From assembly GCF_015354055.1 (NCBI RefSeq), contig NZ_JACHTM010000001.1, positions 806,001 through 870,000 on the forward strand: 64,000 nt of DNA, given 5' to 3'. The stretch's first letter is position 1, and each line of letters opens with the position of its first letter. This stretch comes from Thermaurantiacus tibetensis (GTDB lineage: Bacteria; Pseudomonadota; Alphaproteobacteria; Sphingomonadales; Sphingomonadaceae). Positions 1-10,173 of this stretch are shown here, in pieces. Position numbers and translations under genes: made by a program. The notes below the pieces were generated by a model. That model worked only from the letters and a program-made list of their open reading frames with translations. It searched no databases and was not told the origin of the DNA.

Positions 1-1
1 G

Positions 2-562
2 AGCTACTTCCGGAACCTCGGGCTTCCGATGGAGGAGGCGCTGCTCCGGGTGCTGGCCGAGGCCGGCTGGGCCGACGCCCGCGACCGCGTCTTCATCCAG
101 AGCTTCGAGGTGGGGAACCTCGAGCGCCTGCGGACGCTGACGCGGCTGCCGCTCGTGCAGCTCGTCGCCGCGCGCGGCGGGCCGGCCGACCGGCCGGGTC
201 AGACCTACGCCGCGATGCTGACCGATGCCGGGCTCAAGGCCATGAACGCCTATGCCGATGCGATCGGGGTCGAGAAGCCGCTCGTGGTGCCGCGCGGGGC
301 CGACGGCCGACTCGGCCCGCCGACCGACCTCGTGGCCCGTGCCCATGCGGCCGGGCTTGCGGTCCATGCCTGGACCTTCCGGCCGGAAAACGTCTTCCTG
401 CCCGAGGGGCTGAAGGGGCCGGGCGGGCCTGCCGGGCGCGGCGATGCGGCCGGCGAGATTCGGGCCTTCCTCGCGGCCGGCATCGACGGCCTCTTCACGG
501 ACTCGGTTCCGCCAGCGCGGGAAGCGGTTGCAGCGCGTCCGCCCGCCACCAGGGGTCGGTAG
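2..562 (+). CDS. Glycerophosphodiester phosphodiesterase, GlpQ-like, C-terminal part (5' end outside window)
   Basis: The frame is open from base 2, so these are the last 186 residues of a longer protein; the start lies before the window. The family hydrolyses glycerophosphodiesters to glycerol 3-phosphate and an alcohol, in the periplasm when GlpQ-like. The visible part shows late strands of the TIM barrel: FIQSF near residue 31, HAWTF near 124, and the closing IDGLFTDSV, which matches the family ending. The long stretch between FIQSF and HAWTF resembles periplasmic GlpQ more than the short cytoplasmic UgpQ. The catalytic His/Glu residues would lie upstream and cannot be checked. The last 68 bases overlap the tail of the convergent CYTH-CHAD gene. 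Confidence 0.8.
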   Translation, partial: SYFRNLGLPMEEALLRVLAEAGWADARDRVFIQSFEVGNLERLRTLTRLPLVQLVAARGGPADRPGQTYAAMLTDAGLKAMNAYADAIGVEKPLVVPRGADGRLGPPTDLVARAHAAGLAVHAWTFRPENVFLPEGLKGPGGPAGRGDAAGEIRAFLAAGIDGLFTDSVPPAREAVAARPPATRGR

Positions 563-2039
563 CGGCAAGCGCCCGCCAGTGCCGGCAGGCGCGGCCGAGC
601 AGCGTGTCCGCCCTCCCCTTGCCTGCCTTGCCGAGACGGGCCTTGAGCGCCCGGAAGGCGGCCTGCTGGTCGGGCGGAAGGTCCGGCGCGAAGGCTTCCA
701 GCACGGCGAGGTCGTTGATCTCCCCGAGATCCTCCTGGAGCCGCTTGAGGGCCGCAAGGAAGGGCCGCGCGCTCGCCCTATCGCCTGCAAGTTCCGTGCC
801 GTAGCGCAGCTTCTTCAGATCCTTCCGGAGCTCGTGCCGCTCCTCCGGGTCGAGCACGGCAAGGCGGTTGCCGCGGTGGCGGACGTCCTTCCACAGCCGG
901 TCGAGGCCGGGGGCGACCACCGCCTCGAAGGGAAGCGAAAGCCGCTCGCGGGCGCCCGGCCGCTGCCACCCGCCGAGCGCGGCAAGCCGCAGCAGCCGGA
1001 TGGCGAACCCGGTGGCGCGGGCCGCGAGCAGGCGGCGGCGGACGGCCGCGCGCGTTGCTGCGTGCGATGCCCGGAGCGCCTCCGCGAGGCTTGCCTGCCC
1101 CTCCTCCTCGGCCAGCGCGAGGATCTGCGGCACCAGCACGTCGGCATCGCGCAGCGGGGAGACGAGGCGGCCGAGGTCGCGCGCGGTCTCGGCGAGCGCG
1201 CGGGCCTCCGCAGGGTCGAGGATCGGGCGGAACAGCCGCAGCGCCACCCGCAGGCGCCGCAGCGCCACCCGCAGCTGGTGGGGCCCCTCGGGCTCCTCGC
1301 TTACGAGCGTCGCGTGGAGGTTCCGGGCGATGGTCGAAGCGAGCGCGGCAAGGAGCCGCTCGAAGGCGTCGCGGGCGGACGTGCCGGGCGCGGGCGGCTC
1401 GGGCCTGCGCGCCAGGGGCCCCACCGCCAGCGGCGCGCCGCGGGCCAGCGCCTCGCCGCGGGCGGCCTTGCTCGGGAGATCGAGGCGCGCGGGGAGGGAC
1501 GCGAGAAGCGCTTCGGCGCTTGCGAAGACGGCTTCGGGAGAGCCTTCGGCCAGCTCGAACTCCGCTTCCGAGATCGGCTCGGAGAGCGCGCCCGCGCGGA
1601 TCTCGCCCTCGTCAAGCGCGAGGCGCACGCGGCCGTGGAGCGCCTCGAGCGCGACCTCGGCCCGCCGCACCCGGGTCTCGAACCGCGTCTCGAGCGGCGC
1701 ATCGCCGGCATGGCCGGCGATGGCGGTTGCAAGCCCTGGCGGGAGCGAGGCGAGGTCGAAGCGCGGGTGCCGGAGCGGCAGCTCGGTCTCGCGGGCCTGC
1801 TGGAATCCACCCACGGTGGTGCGGGCCGACTTGACCGAAAGAAGATGCCGCCCGCCGAGGCTGCGGAGCCTCACGGCAAGGCCGGCGCTGGCCAGCCGCC
1901 CGTCTGCCGTGTCGAGGTAGCGGGTGACGACAAGGTGGCCGCGCTCCGGCGCGGCCCCGCGCGCGGCAAGCAGACGCCGCAGGCGGCGCAGATCGGCCGC
2001 CGCGAGCCCGGCCTTCAGCTCGAGTTCCACCCCGTCCAT
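495..2039 (-). CDS. CYTH and CHAD domain protein
   Basis: A 514-aa protein. The N-terminal CYTH (triphosphate tunnel) domain opens with the signature ELELK at residues 5-9, the ExExK metal/phosphate-binding motif, and runs to about residue 200. A CHAD domain (His-rich helical, polyphosphate-linked) follows from about 220, with HQLRVALRRLRVALRLF and later HELRKDLKKLRY giving the conserved His and basic residues. CYTH proteins of this class hydrolyse inorganic triphosphate or polyphosphate; CHAD domains bind polyphosphate granules. The gene stands alone, convergent with the phosphodiesterase gene. The substrate is inferred from the family only. Confidence 0.88.
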   Translation of the reverse strand: MDGVELELKAGLAAADLRRLRRLLAARGAAPERGHLVVTRYLDTADGRLASAGLAVRLRSLGGRHLLSVKSARTTVGGFQQARETELPLRHPRFDLASLPPGLATAIAGHAGDAPLETRFETRVRRAEVALEALHGRVRLALDEGEIRAGALSEPISEAEFELAEGSPEAVFASAEALLASLPARLDLPSKAARGEALARGAPLAVGPLARRPEPPAPGTSARDAFERLLAALASTIARNLHATLVSEEPEGPHQLRVALRRLRVALRLFRPILDPAEARALAETARDLGRLVSPLRDADVLVPQILALAEEEGQASLAEALRASHAATRAAVRRRLLAARATGFAIRLLRLAALGGWQRPGARERLSLPFEAVVAPGLDRLWKDVRHRGNRLAVLDPEERHELRKDLKKLRYGTELAGDRASARPFLAALKRLQEDLGEINDLAVLEAFAPDLPPDQQAAFRALKARLGKAGKGRADTLLGRACRHWRALAATDPWWRADALQPLPALAEPSP

Positions 2040-2083
2040 CGGCCGCAGAAGTAGGGTTGAAACAGAAGTGTCACAACCCGGCC

Positions 2084-2476
2084 TCAGGGGACGGCAGGGG
2101 CCGGCCGGTCAACGAGGATATTGAGCCGGGCAGCGACGACGAGGCGGTCCGGGCTGTCCTGCCAGGCCTCGGCGCGGACGTTGGCGACGCGCCGGCCGAG
2201 CCGCGTGATGGTGGCCCGGGCGTGGGTATCTTCCATCCGGCCCTCGCGCAGATAGTCGACGGTGACGTTGATGGGCTTGGCGGTGGCGCCGGGCTCGAGC
2301 GCCTCGAGCACCGCCCGGAGCGCGGCAAGCTCGAGCAGGCCAGCGAGAGCGCCGCCATGGATTCGCCCCGGCGCGCCGATGAGCGAGGGTGCGAACGGCA
2401 TGGTGAGGCTGCCGTCCGGGTTCGGGACGATCCCTAACGTCGCGGCATAGGGCGGCAGGTCGGAAAGCACGGTCAC
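2084..2476 (-). CDS. PaaI-family hotdog thioesterase (second of pair)
   Basis: A 130-aa hotdog-fold protein, probably hydrolysing an acyl-CoA. I place the start at GTG 2476 because this GTG overlaps the TGA of the upstream thioesterase (GTGA); an ATG at 2587 would force a 115-base overlap and add an unlike, Arg/Pro-rich N-terminus. The central helix carries IHGGALAGLLELAA, the PaaI/YdiI-type motif (HGG followed by a helix), and NVTVDYLREG is the matching beta-strand. It is the last gene of sufE-thioesterase-thioesterase. The two thioesterases are different paralogues and may form a heteromer, which is inference. The substrate is unknown. Confidence 0.8.
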   Translation of the reverse strand: MTVLSDLPPYAATLGIVPNPDGSLTMPFAPSLIGAPGRIHGGALAGLLELAALRAVLEALEPGATAKPINVTVDYLREGRMEDTHARATITRLGRRVANVRAEAWQDSPDRLVVAARLNILVDRPAPAVP

Positions 2477-2916
2477 GCCGCGGCCGTCAGCATGAATGTG
2501 CCCGCGACATGGGCGACCGGATGGTCCGGGTCGCCATCGTGGGCGATGCCACGGACGAAGGCGATTCGGCGGGTGAGCTTCAGGCACTCCGCGCGGCCCA
2601 CCACCGTCCGGCCGGGTTCGGCTGGCCGCAGATAGTCGCAGCGCAGATCAAGCGTGGCGTGCGGCTGCAGCTCGGCCATGCGCATCACGACGGCAAGACC
2701 CGAGGCCGTGTCCATGAGGGAGAAGATGGCACCCGAGGCGATCACCCCCGTCTCGGGGTAGGCGACGAGGTGCGGGGCATAGGGCATCTCGAGTTCCGCC
2801 CAGTCGGGCCCGTGCGCCCGGTAACGGATGCCGAGCGCCGCCAGATGCGGCACATGGGCGAGAAAGCGGCCGATGAACGCCTTCTGCCGCTGATCGGCAG
2901 CGTCGGCCCCGCTCAT
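2473..2916 (-). CDS. PaaI-family hotdog thioesterase (first of pair)
   Basis: A 147-aa hotdog thioesterase. The region around residues 55-75 has VIASGAIFSLMDTASG, where SG replaces the usual HGG and D is the family's helix-start acidic residue. RCDYLRPAEPGRTV is the following strand. Its ATG overlaps the sufE stop (ATGA), and its own TGA overlaps the start of the next thioesterase, so the three genes are translationally coupled. Known role of the family: hydrolysis of aromatic or medium-chain acyl-CoAs. Without the usual His the specificity, or even the activity, is uncertain. Confidence 0.8.
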   Translation of the reverse strand: MSGADAADQRQKAFIGRFLAHVPHLAALGIRYRAHGPDWAELEMPYAPHLVAYPETGVIASGAIFSLMDTASGLAVVMRMAELQPHATLDLRCDYLRPAEPGRTVVGRAECLKLTRRIAFVRGIAHDGDPDHPVAHVAGTFMLTAAA

Positions 2917-3317
2917 GCCGCGAGTCGCGTGGCCGCCTCGCGCACCCGGGCGATCATGTTGGGAAGCCCCTGGGTGCGGTTGGAGGAGAGGTGCTGGCGG
3001 AGGCCGAGGCGGCCGATCACGCCCTCGAAGTCGGTGGCCAGCACCTCTTCGGCCCGCTTGCCCTGCGCGAGCGCGACGACCACCGCGACGATCCCCTTGG
3101 TGATGGCGGCGTCGCTGTCAGCCTGGAAGACGAGCCGGCCGCCCTCGGCAAGCGGATAGACCCAGACGTTCGCCGAGCAGCCCGGCACCTTCGTGGCCGG
3201 TGTCTTGAGCGCCGGGTCCATCGGCGGAAGCGTCTCGCCGAAGGCGATGAGGGCGCGGTAGCGGTCCTCGGTGTCGAGGGCGGCGTCCCATTCGGCTTCG
3301 AAGTCCTCGAAGGTCAT
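2913..3317 (-). CDS. sufE: SufE cysteine desulfuration protein
   Basis: A 134-aa SufE. This protein takes persulfide sulfur from the cysteine desulfurase SufS and passes it to the SufBCD scaffold for Fe-S cluster assembly in the cytoplasm. The acceptor cysteine lies in VPGCSANVW near residue 47, and the C-terminal half has LSSNRTQGLPNM, the typical SufE ending. It leads a three-gene unit with two thioesterases. No suf genes flank it, so it is a stand-alone sufE, as is common in alphaproteobacteria. The length is normal for the family. Confidence 0.92.
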   Translation of the reverse strand: MTFEDFEAEWDAALDTEDRYRALIAFGETLPPMDPALKTPATKVPGCSANVWVYPLAEGGRLVFQADSDAAITKGIVAVVVALAQGKRAEEVLATDFEGVIGRLGLRQHLSSNRTQGLPNMIARVREAATRLAA

Positions 3318-3382
3318 GGGCCTGCCCTAGCGTCTCCGGACGGCTCCGGCCAAGGGGCCGCCGGTGTCATGTGAAGGAGGGC

Positions 3383-3664
3383 TCAGCCTTCGGCGATGCG
3401 CCGCCCCGGCTTCTCGCCTTCCTGGAGCCGGTCGATCTCGCGGGCGAGTTCGAGCGGCCGGTCGGTCGCGATGCGTTCCAGCACGCGCACGCGCTCCTCG
3501 AGTCGCTCGAGCCGCTGGCGCGCCTCGCCGTCGAGCGTGTCGCGGGACTTCTCGAGGAGATCGAGCTCGCGCATCTTCACGCTCCGCCAGTGGCGCATGA
3601 CGATGGCCACGATCGGGATGAGAAGCGCGATGATCGGGATGAGCACGCCGAGTTCACGGAGCAT
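3383..3664 (-). CDS. Small membrane protein, PspB-like, last gene of the psp operon
   Basis: A 93-aa protein with one membrane helix (about residues 5-24, LGVLIPIIALLIPIVAIVM) followed by a basic linker and a charged coiled coil. The segment RLERLEERVRVLERIATD resembles the PspB tail (RMRERIQALESILD). I chose ATG 3664 because it begins just before the membrane helix; a longer reading to 4036 runs through pspC in another frame. It lies 38 bases after pspC and should be transcribed with pspABC. The likely role is envelope-stress signalling beside PspB and PspC, which is inference from position and shape. Confidence 0.7.
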   Translation of the reverse strand: MLRELGVLIPIIALLIPIVAIVMRHWRSVKMRELDLLEKSRDTLDGEARQRLERLEERVRVLERIATDRPLELAREIDRLQEGEKPGRRIAEG

Positions 3665-3702
3665 GTGTTTCCCCTCTTCCAGGGTTGCCGGATGGTCTGG
3701 GC

Positions 3703-4092
3703 TCAGGAGTGGCGGAGCTCGTCGATCTCGCGGGCGAGCCGGCTGTTGCCCGACGTGATGCTCGCCTCGATGTCGCGCAGGCGCCGGTCGATGTCGCGGA
3801 AGGTGGAGCGCACCTCGCGGATGGTCCGCGAGGGGGCCGCGCGCGTCTTCTGCCAGAAGGCGCGATCCTCGGGGTCCACCTCGCCGGCGTAGAGCGCGTC
3901 GGGCTTGGCATCCGCCATCAGCCCGATGACGATGTAGAGGAGAACGAGGAACCCTGCGCCAAGCAGCGTGCCCATCACCATGGCCACGCGCACCCAGAGC
4001 ACGTCGATTCCGGTGTAGTCGGCAATGCCCGCGCACACGCCCATGAGCTTGCGGTTGCGGGTGTCGAGGTAGAAGCCGGTACGACGCAGCAT
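3703..4092 (-). CDS. pspC: PspC, envelope stress inner-membrane protein
   Basis: A 129-aa PspC-domain protein. The N-terminal domain reads FYLDTRNRKLMGVCAGIADY at residues 7-26, the classic PspC signature, followed by a membrane segment GTLLGAGFLVLLYIVIGLMA. A long soluble coiled-coil tail from about 75 onward carries IREVRSTFRDIDRRLRDIE. In enterobacteria PspB and PspC sense secretin or membrane stress and release PspA from PspF. It sits one base after pspB. The tail is typical of alphaproteobacterial PspC. Confidence 0.93.
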   Translation of the reverse strand: MLRRTGFYLDTRNRKLMGVCAGIADYTGIDVLWVRVAMVMGTLLGAGFLVLLYIVIGLMADAKPDALYAGEVDPEDRAFWQKTRAAPSRTIREVRSTFRDIDRRLRDIEASITSGNSRLAREIDELRHS

Positions 4093-4093
4093 G

Positions 4094-4375
4094 TCAGATC
4101 TCCCGTGACGGGGCGCGCGGCCGGAGCGGGGTAACGCGCGGGGTGTCCACGGGCGCGGCGAGCGCCCGGTCGGCAGCGTGGATGCGCTCGATGGTCGTCA
4201 GACGCTCATCGAGCCGGCGGGCGAGCTCATGCAGCTCGTCGAGGAGCTTCTCGTCCTCGAGGGTGAGGCTCTTCGCCTGCTTCCATTTGGTGACATAGTG
4301 GAGGACAAGCCACGGCAGGCCGACGAACAGCGCGAGGACGGCCGCAAGCGGGATGAGAAGCTCGAGCTCCGTCAT
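4094..4375 (-). CDS. pspB: PspB, envelope stress membrane protein
   Basis: A 93-aa protein with an N-terminal membrane helix (residues 5-28) containing LPWLVLHYVTKWKQ, which matches the PspB pattern of LP-W-LHY followed by a basic stretch. A coiled coil of ELARRLDERLTTIERI follows. The C-terminal tail is about 20 residues longer than in E. coli PspB. It lies three bases after pspA and one base before pspC. Known role: acts with PspC at the inner membrane to detect stress and to recruit PspA. Confidence 0.9.
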   Translation of the reverse strand: MTELELLIPLAAVLALFVGLPWLVLHYVTKWKQAKSLTLEDEKLLDELHELARRLDERLTTIERIHAADRALAAPVDTPRVTPLRPRAPSREI

Positions 4376-4378
4376 GGC

Positions 4379-5053
4379 TCAGCTCTCCCTTCCGGCGGCA
4401 AGCCGGCGTTTCATCGCCTCGAGCTCGGCCTTTACCGCATCTGCCGCCCGAAGTTCGGCAATCTCGTCGTCGAGCGACTTGCGCGGTGCGCCGAGGTCGT
4501 AGCTCTCGGCCCGGCCCTCGGCGAGATCCACGCGGCGCTCGAGGATCTCGAAGCGCGAGAAGGCTTCCTCCACGCGCTGGCCGCGGGTCATGGCTCGCAC
4601 CCGCGCCCGGTTCTGCGCCGTCTCCAGCCGCGCCATGAGCGAGGTCTGGCGCGCGCGGGCCTCGCGGAGCTTGGCCTCGAGCTTCTGGATATCGTCCTCG
4701 TAGGCGGCGAGCTGCTCGGCCAGCACCTCCAGCTCCTGGGCAAGCTGCCCGGCCATCGCCGTCACCTTCTGCTTCTCGGTGAGCGCGGCCGCGGCCAGAT
4801 CCTCCCGGCCCTTGGAAAGGGCAAGCTCGGCCTTCTCGGCCCAGCCGGCGGCCGCCTGCTCGAGCTTCACGATGGTACGGCGCATCTCCTTCTGGTCGGC
4901 GATGGTGCGCGCGGCCGACGCCCTCACCTCGACCAGGGTCTCCTCCATCTCCATGATGGCAAGGCGGATGGTCTTGGCCGGATCCTCGGCGCGGTCGAGC
5001 AGGTCCGACACATTGGCCTGGATGATGTCGCGGGCGCGGGAGAAGATTCCCAT
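4379..5053 (-). CDS. pspA: PspA, phage shock protein A (ESCRT-III-like membrane-repair protein)
   Basis: A 224-aa PspA/IM30 protein, almost entirely helical. It starts MGIFSRARDIIQANVSDLLD, the amphipathic membrane-binding helix, and keeps EDPAKTIRLAIMEMEETLVE next to it. PspA represses PspF in unstressed cells and coats damaged membranes under stress. I chose ATG 5053 because it fits the family start and has an AGGAGA eight bases upstream. An in-frame ATG at 5191 with its own AGGAG would add 46 residues; that longer form is discussed as a finding. Transcription should come from the sigma-54 promoter at 5221-5237. Confidence 0.95.
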   Translation of the reverse strand: MGIFSRARDIIQANVSDLLDRAEDPAKTIRLAIMEMEETLVEVRASAARTIADQKEMRRTIVKLEQAAAGWAEKAELALSKGREDLAAAALTEKQKVTAMAGQLAQELEVLAEQLAAYEDDIQKLEAKLREARARQTSLMARLETAQNRARVRAMTRGQRVEEAFSRFEILERRVDLAEGRAESYDLGAPRKSLDDEIAELRAADAVKAELEAMKRRLAAGRES

Positions 5054-5345
5054 GGGCAAGGTCTCCTGGATGGCGGCGAGCGTGGACTGCCGCGCGGGCG
5101 ATGAAAAGGGGCAGGGCGGCGCCGGGGAGGCAATCCGCGGCGCGATCGTGGGCGGGGGCAAGGCAAGAGGCGCGTCGGCGGCGTGGGTCATGGTCGTTCG
5201 CTCCTGTGGCAGTCCGCGGAATGCAAGCACCGTGCCAAGCGGGAATAGCGTTCGGAATCACGCAGTTGGTCATCGGGCTCGCGACACAGACCCGTGGAAC
5301 GCGCCAAGGCTTGGGAATTTTCGCCAACCCGGGTAAAGGTCGTCC
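5054..5345. promoter_or_regulatory. pspA-pspF divergent intergenic region
   Basis: A 292-base gap between divergent pspA and pspF. It holds the sigma-54 promoter for pspA (5221-5237) and about 135 bases of minus-strand leader between the predicted transcript start (near 5210) and ATG 5053. Roughly 100 bases remain between the promoter and pspF for PspF enhancer sites and the pspF promoter; I could not recognise the enhancer sequence. The leader is open in the pspA frame. Confidence 0.7.
5221..5237 (-). promoter_or_regulatory. Sigma-54 (-24/-12) promoter of pspABC
   Basis: On the minus strand bases 5237-5221 read TGGCACGGTGCTTGCAT, which matches the RpoN consensus TGGCAC-N5-TTGCA at every defined base. 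It lies upstream of pspA and beside the gene for PspF, the dedicated sigma-54 activator of the psp operon. The transcript start should be about 12 bases further on, near 5210. Confidence 0.92.
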
Positions 5346-6365
<1,020 letters not shown>

Positions 6366-6414
6366 CGGAACGGCCGCACCCGGCCTCCGCCCGAACGGGG
6401 CCCGGCGCCAGCGC

Positions 6415-7305
6415 TCAGGCCTCCGCGTCCTCCTCCGCAGCGGGTGGGTGGAGCCGAAGCCGCTCGAGCCTGCGGTCGTCGCCCGCGAGGATCTCGAGGA
6501 CCCAGCCGTTGGGAAGCGCGATCCGCTCCCCGACCGCCGGCACGCGGCCGGCAACCAGCACCGCAAGCCCGCCAAGCGTGTCCACCTCGTCGGCCAGCTC
6601 TTCGGCAGTGAAGGTCACGCCGAGCCGCTCCTCGAGCTCGTCCAGCGGAAGGCGCGCGTCGGCCTCGAACCCGCCCGCCACCTCCCGGAGCGGCTCGGGC
6701 TCGGCCTCGTCGTGCTCGTCCTCGATGTCGCCGACGATCTCCTCGACGATGTCCTCGATGGTGACGAGCCCGTCGGTGCCGCCGAACTCATCGACGACGA
6801 TTGCCATGTGAGTCCGCGTGCGTCGCATGTCGGAGAGGAGGTCGAGCGCGGGCTTGCCGGGCGGCACGAACAGCACCGGCCGCCTGAGCGGGTCGACGGT
6901 TGCCGGCGGCGGGCCGGCGCCGGCGAGGATGGCGAAGAGATCCTTCAGGTGGACCATGCCGGTCACGTCGTCGAGCGAGCCGCGGTAGAGCGGCACCCGG
7001 GTGTGGCCCGTCTCGCGGAAGAAGGCGACCGCCTCGGCAAAGCCGGTCCCTTCGGCCAGCGCGTCAATGTCGGAGCGGGGAGTGGCGATGTCGGCGGCGG
7101 TGCGGTCCCCGGCGTCGAGCATGTTGCGGAGCATCTCGCGCTCGCCGGCATCGAGGTCGTCGGCGGCCGCCGTCTCCTCGACATGCTCCTCGATTGCTTC
7201 CTCGAGACTCTCGCGCAGACTCGCCTCGCGCCCGCGCGACGGCAGCAGGGCCTTCAGCGCCTGCCACAGGCGCGGCGGCGCGGGCGGACTCGAAGGGTCT
7301 CCCAT
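6415..7305 (-). CDS. corC: CorC/HlyC-type CBS-domain protein
   Basis: A 296-aa cytoplasmic CBS-pair protein of the CorC family. Residues 65-200 hold two CBS domains (TPRSDIDALAEG, VPLYRGSLDDVTGMVHLKDL, then VVDEFGGTDGLVTIEDIVEEI, the family signature). A CorC_HlyC transporter-associated domain follows to the end. The family is linked to Mg2+/Co2+ efflux and resistance. It is the last gene of miaB-phoH-ybeY-corC; its ATG overlaps the ybeY stop by one base. The apolipoprotein acyltransferase gene lnt that often follows corC is not present here. Confidence 0.9.
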   Translation of the reverse strand: MGDPSSPPAPPRLWQALKALLPSRGREASLRESLEEAIEEHVEETAAADDLDAGEREMLRNMLDAGDRTAADIATPRSDIDALAEGTGFAEAVAFFRETGHTRVPLYRGSLDDVTGMVHLKDLFAILAGAGPPPATVDPLRRPVLFVPPGKPALDLLSDMRRTRTHMAIVVDEFGGTDGLVTIEDIVEEIVGDIEDEHDEAEPEPLREVAGGFEADARLPLDELEERLGVTFTAEELADEVDTLGGLAVLVAGRVPAVGERIALPNGWVLEILAGDDRRLERLRLHPPAAEEDAEA

Positions 7306-7826
7306 CAGCCGCGCGCCTCCGCGCGAGCGTAGGGGTCGGCGATGCCCAGGCCGGCAAGCACCCGCCGCTCGATCGCCTCCATCGTCTCCGCCCGGTCCTC
7401 GGCCTCGTGATCATGGCCGAGAAGATGGAGCGTGCCATGAACGAGGAGGTGGGTGACGTGGTCGGCAAGAGGGATGCCGGCCGCGGTCGCCTCAGCCGCG
7501 CAGGTCTCGAAGGCGAGCGCAAGGTCGCCAAGCAGATGGGTTCCCTCGGGCGCCTTGACGAGGGCGCGGAGCATCTGTGCGGAGAGCATCGGGAAGGAGA
7601 GCACGTTCGTGGGCCGGTCCTTCCCCCGCCAGTCCCGGTTGAGGGCGCGCACCTCGGAATCGTCGGTGAAGAGCACCGAGACCTCGAGATCGAGCGCAGG
7701 TGCCGAAAGCAGATCGCCGAGGCCCGCGCCCTCGAGCGCGGCCGCAACCGCGCGCCGGGCAATCGCCTCGGGCGCGACCTCGGCGTCCCAGTTGCCCCCG
7801 AGCACCTCGACGGCGACGTCAAGCAC
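7305..7826 (-). CDS. ybeY: YbeY endoribonuclease (rRNA maturation)
   Basis: A 173-aa YbeY. This metal-dependent RNase takes part in 16S rRNA 3' maturation and ribosome quality control. The zinc site HGTLHLLGHDHE (the HxxxHxxxxxH pattern) lies near residue 130, and NRDWRGKDRPTNVLSFP is the family's other conserved block. I chose GTG 7826, eight bases after the phoH stop, because the preceding bases belong to phoH in another frame. The very long open frame upstream on this strand is a shadow of phoH. Confidence 0.92.
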   Translation of the reverse strand: MLDVAVEVLGGNWDAEVAPEAIARRAVAAALEGAGLGDLLSAPALDLEVSVLFTDDSEVRALNRDWRGKDRPTNVLSFPMLSAQMLRALVKAPEGTHLLGDLALAFETCAAEATAAGIPLADHVTHLLVHGTLHLLGHDHEAEDRAETMEAIERRVLAGLGIADPYARAEARG

Positions 7827-7834
7827 AGGGGGCC

Positions 7835-8841
7835 TCAGGCACCGGGGCCCTCGTAGGCCTCGACGATCCGCCCGACGAGCGGGTGGCGGACCACGTCCTT
7901 CGCGCCGAACCTGACCGTGCCGATTCCCTTCACTGCCTCGAGCCGGCGCACGGCATCGGCAAGGCCGCTGCCCGAAGGATCGGGCAGGTCGACCTGGTTC
8001 GGGTCCCCGCAGATGACCATGCGGCTGCCTTCGCCGAACCGGGTCAGGAACATCTTCATCTGGAGCGGCGTGGTGTTCTGCGCCTCGTCGAGGATGATGA
8101 AGGCATGCGAGAGCGTGCGCCCGCGCATGAAGGCAAGCGGCGCAATCTCGATCTCGCCCGAGGCAATCCGCCGCTCCACCTGCTCGGACGGCAGCATGTC
8201 GTAGAGGGCATCGTAGAGCGGGCGGAGATAGGGATCGACCTTCTCGCGCATGTCGCCGGGGAGGAAGCCCAGCCGCTCGCCGGCCTCGACGGCCGGCCGC
8301 GAGAGGATGAGCCGGTCGACCGAGCCGGAGACGAGCTGGGAGACGGCCTGGGCGACGGCAAGGTAGGTCTTGCCGGTACCCGCGGGCCCGAGCGCGAAGA
8401 TGATGTCGGTGCTGGCGAGCGCCTCGACGTAGCGGGCCTGGGCGGCGTTCCGCGCGAAGATGGTCTTGCGCCGCGTGCGGATCGCAGGTGTCTCGCCCGT
8501 CGAGCCGGGAAGCAGGCCCTCGAGGGAGGGGGAATCCGTGGCGGCGATCGCAGCCTCCACGTCGGCGGGCTCGACCTGCTGGCCCCGCTCGAGCCGGCCG
8601 TACAGCGCGAGCAGCACGTCGCGCGCGCGGGCAATCGCGGCGGGCTCGCCCTCGACTGCCACCCGGCTCCCGCGGGCAGCGATGTAGACTCCGAGCCGGT
8701 TCTCGAGCGTGATGAGGTTCTGGTCGAACTGGCCGAAGAGCGCCCCGAGCAGGTTCGCCCGCTCGAACTCGAGCTCGACCCGTGCGCGGGGGGCGACCTC
8801 TTCGCTCCGCTGCGGAAGAGCCGGCCTGCCGGGCGGGCGCT

Positions 8842-8845
<4 letters not shown>
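7835..8845 (-). CDS. phoH: PhoH-family ATPase (YbeZ)
   Basis: A 336-aa PhoH/YbeZ protein. An N-terminal KH-like RNA-binding region (residues 20-100) is followed by the P-loop domain: Walker [12 protein letters not shown] (near 155) and Walker [10 protein letters not shown] (near 255), then the GDPNQVDLP motif. It works with YbeY in RNA metabolism. The start is ATG 8845, which overlaps the miaB stop (ATGA); the longer reading from 8983 runs into miaB. The order miaB-phoH-ybeY-corC is the standard proteobacterial one. Confidence 0.93.

Positions 8846-10169
<1,324 letters not shown>

Positions 10170-10173
<4 letters not shown>

Noticed and set aside
444-2054. 536-residue plus-strand frame opposite the CYTH-CHAD gene
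   Set aside because: Antisense frame without domain signal; the minus-strand protein has clear CYTH and CHAD motifs.
6366-6414. Bidirectional terminator between pspF and corC
   Set aside because: Only short, imperfect GC stems with no T-run; not enough to call.
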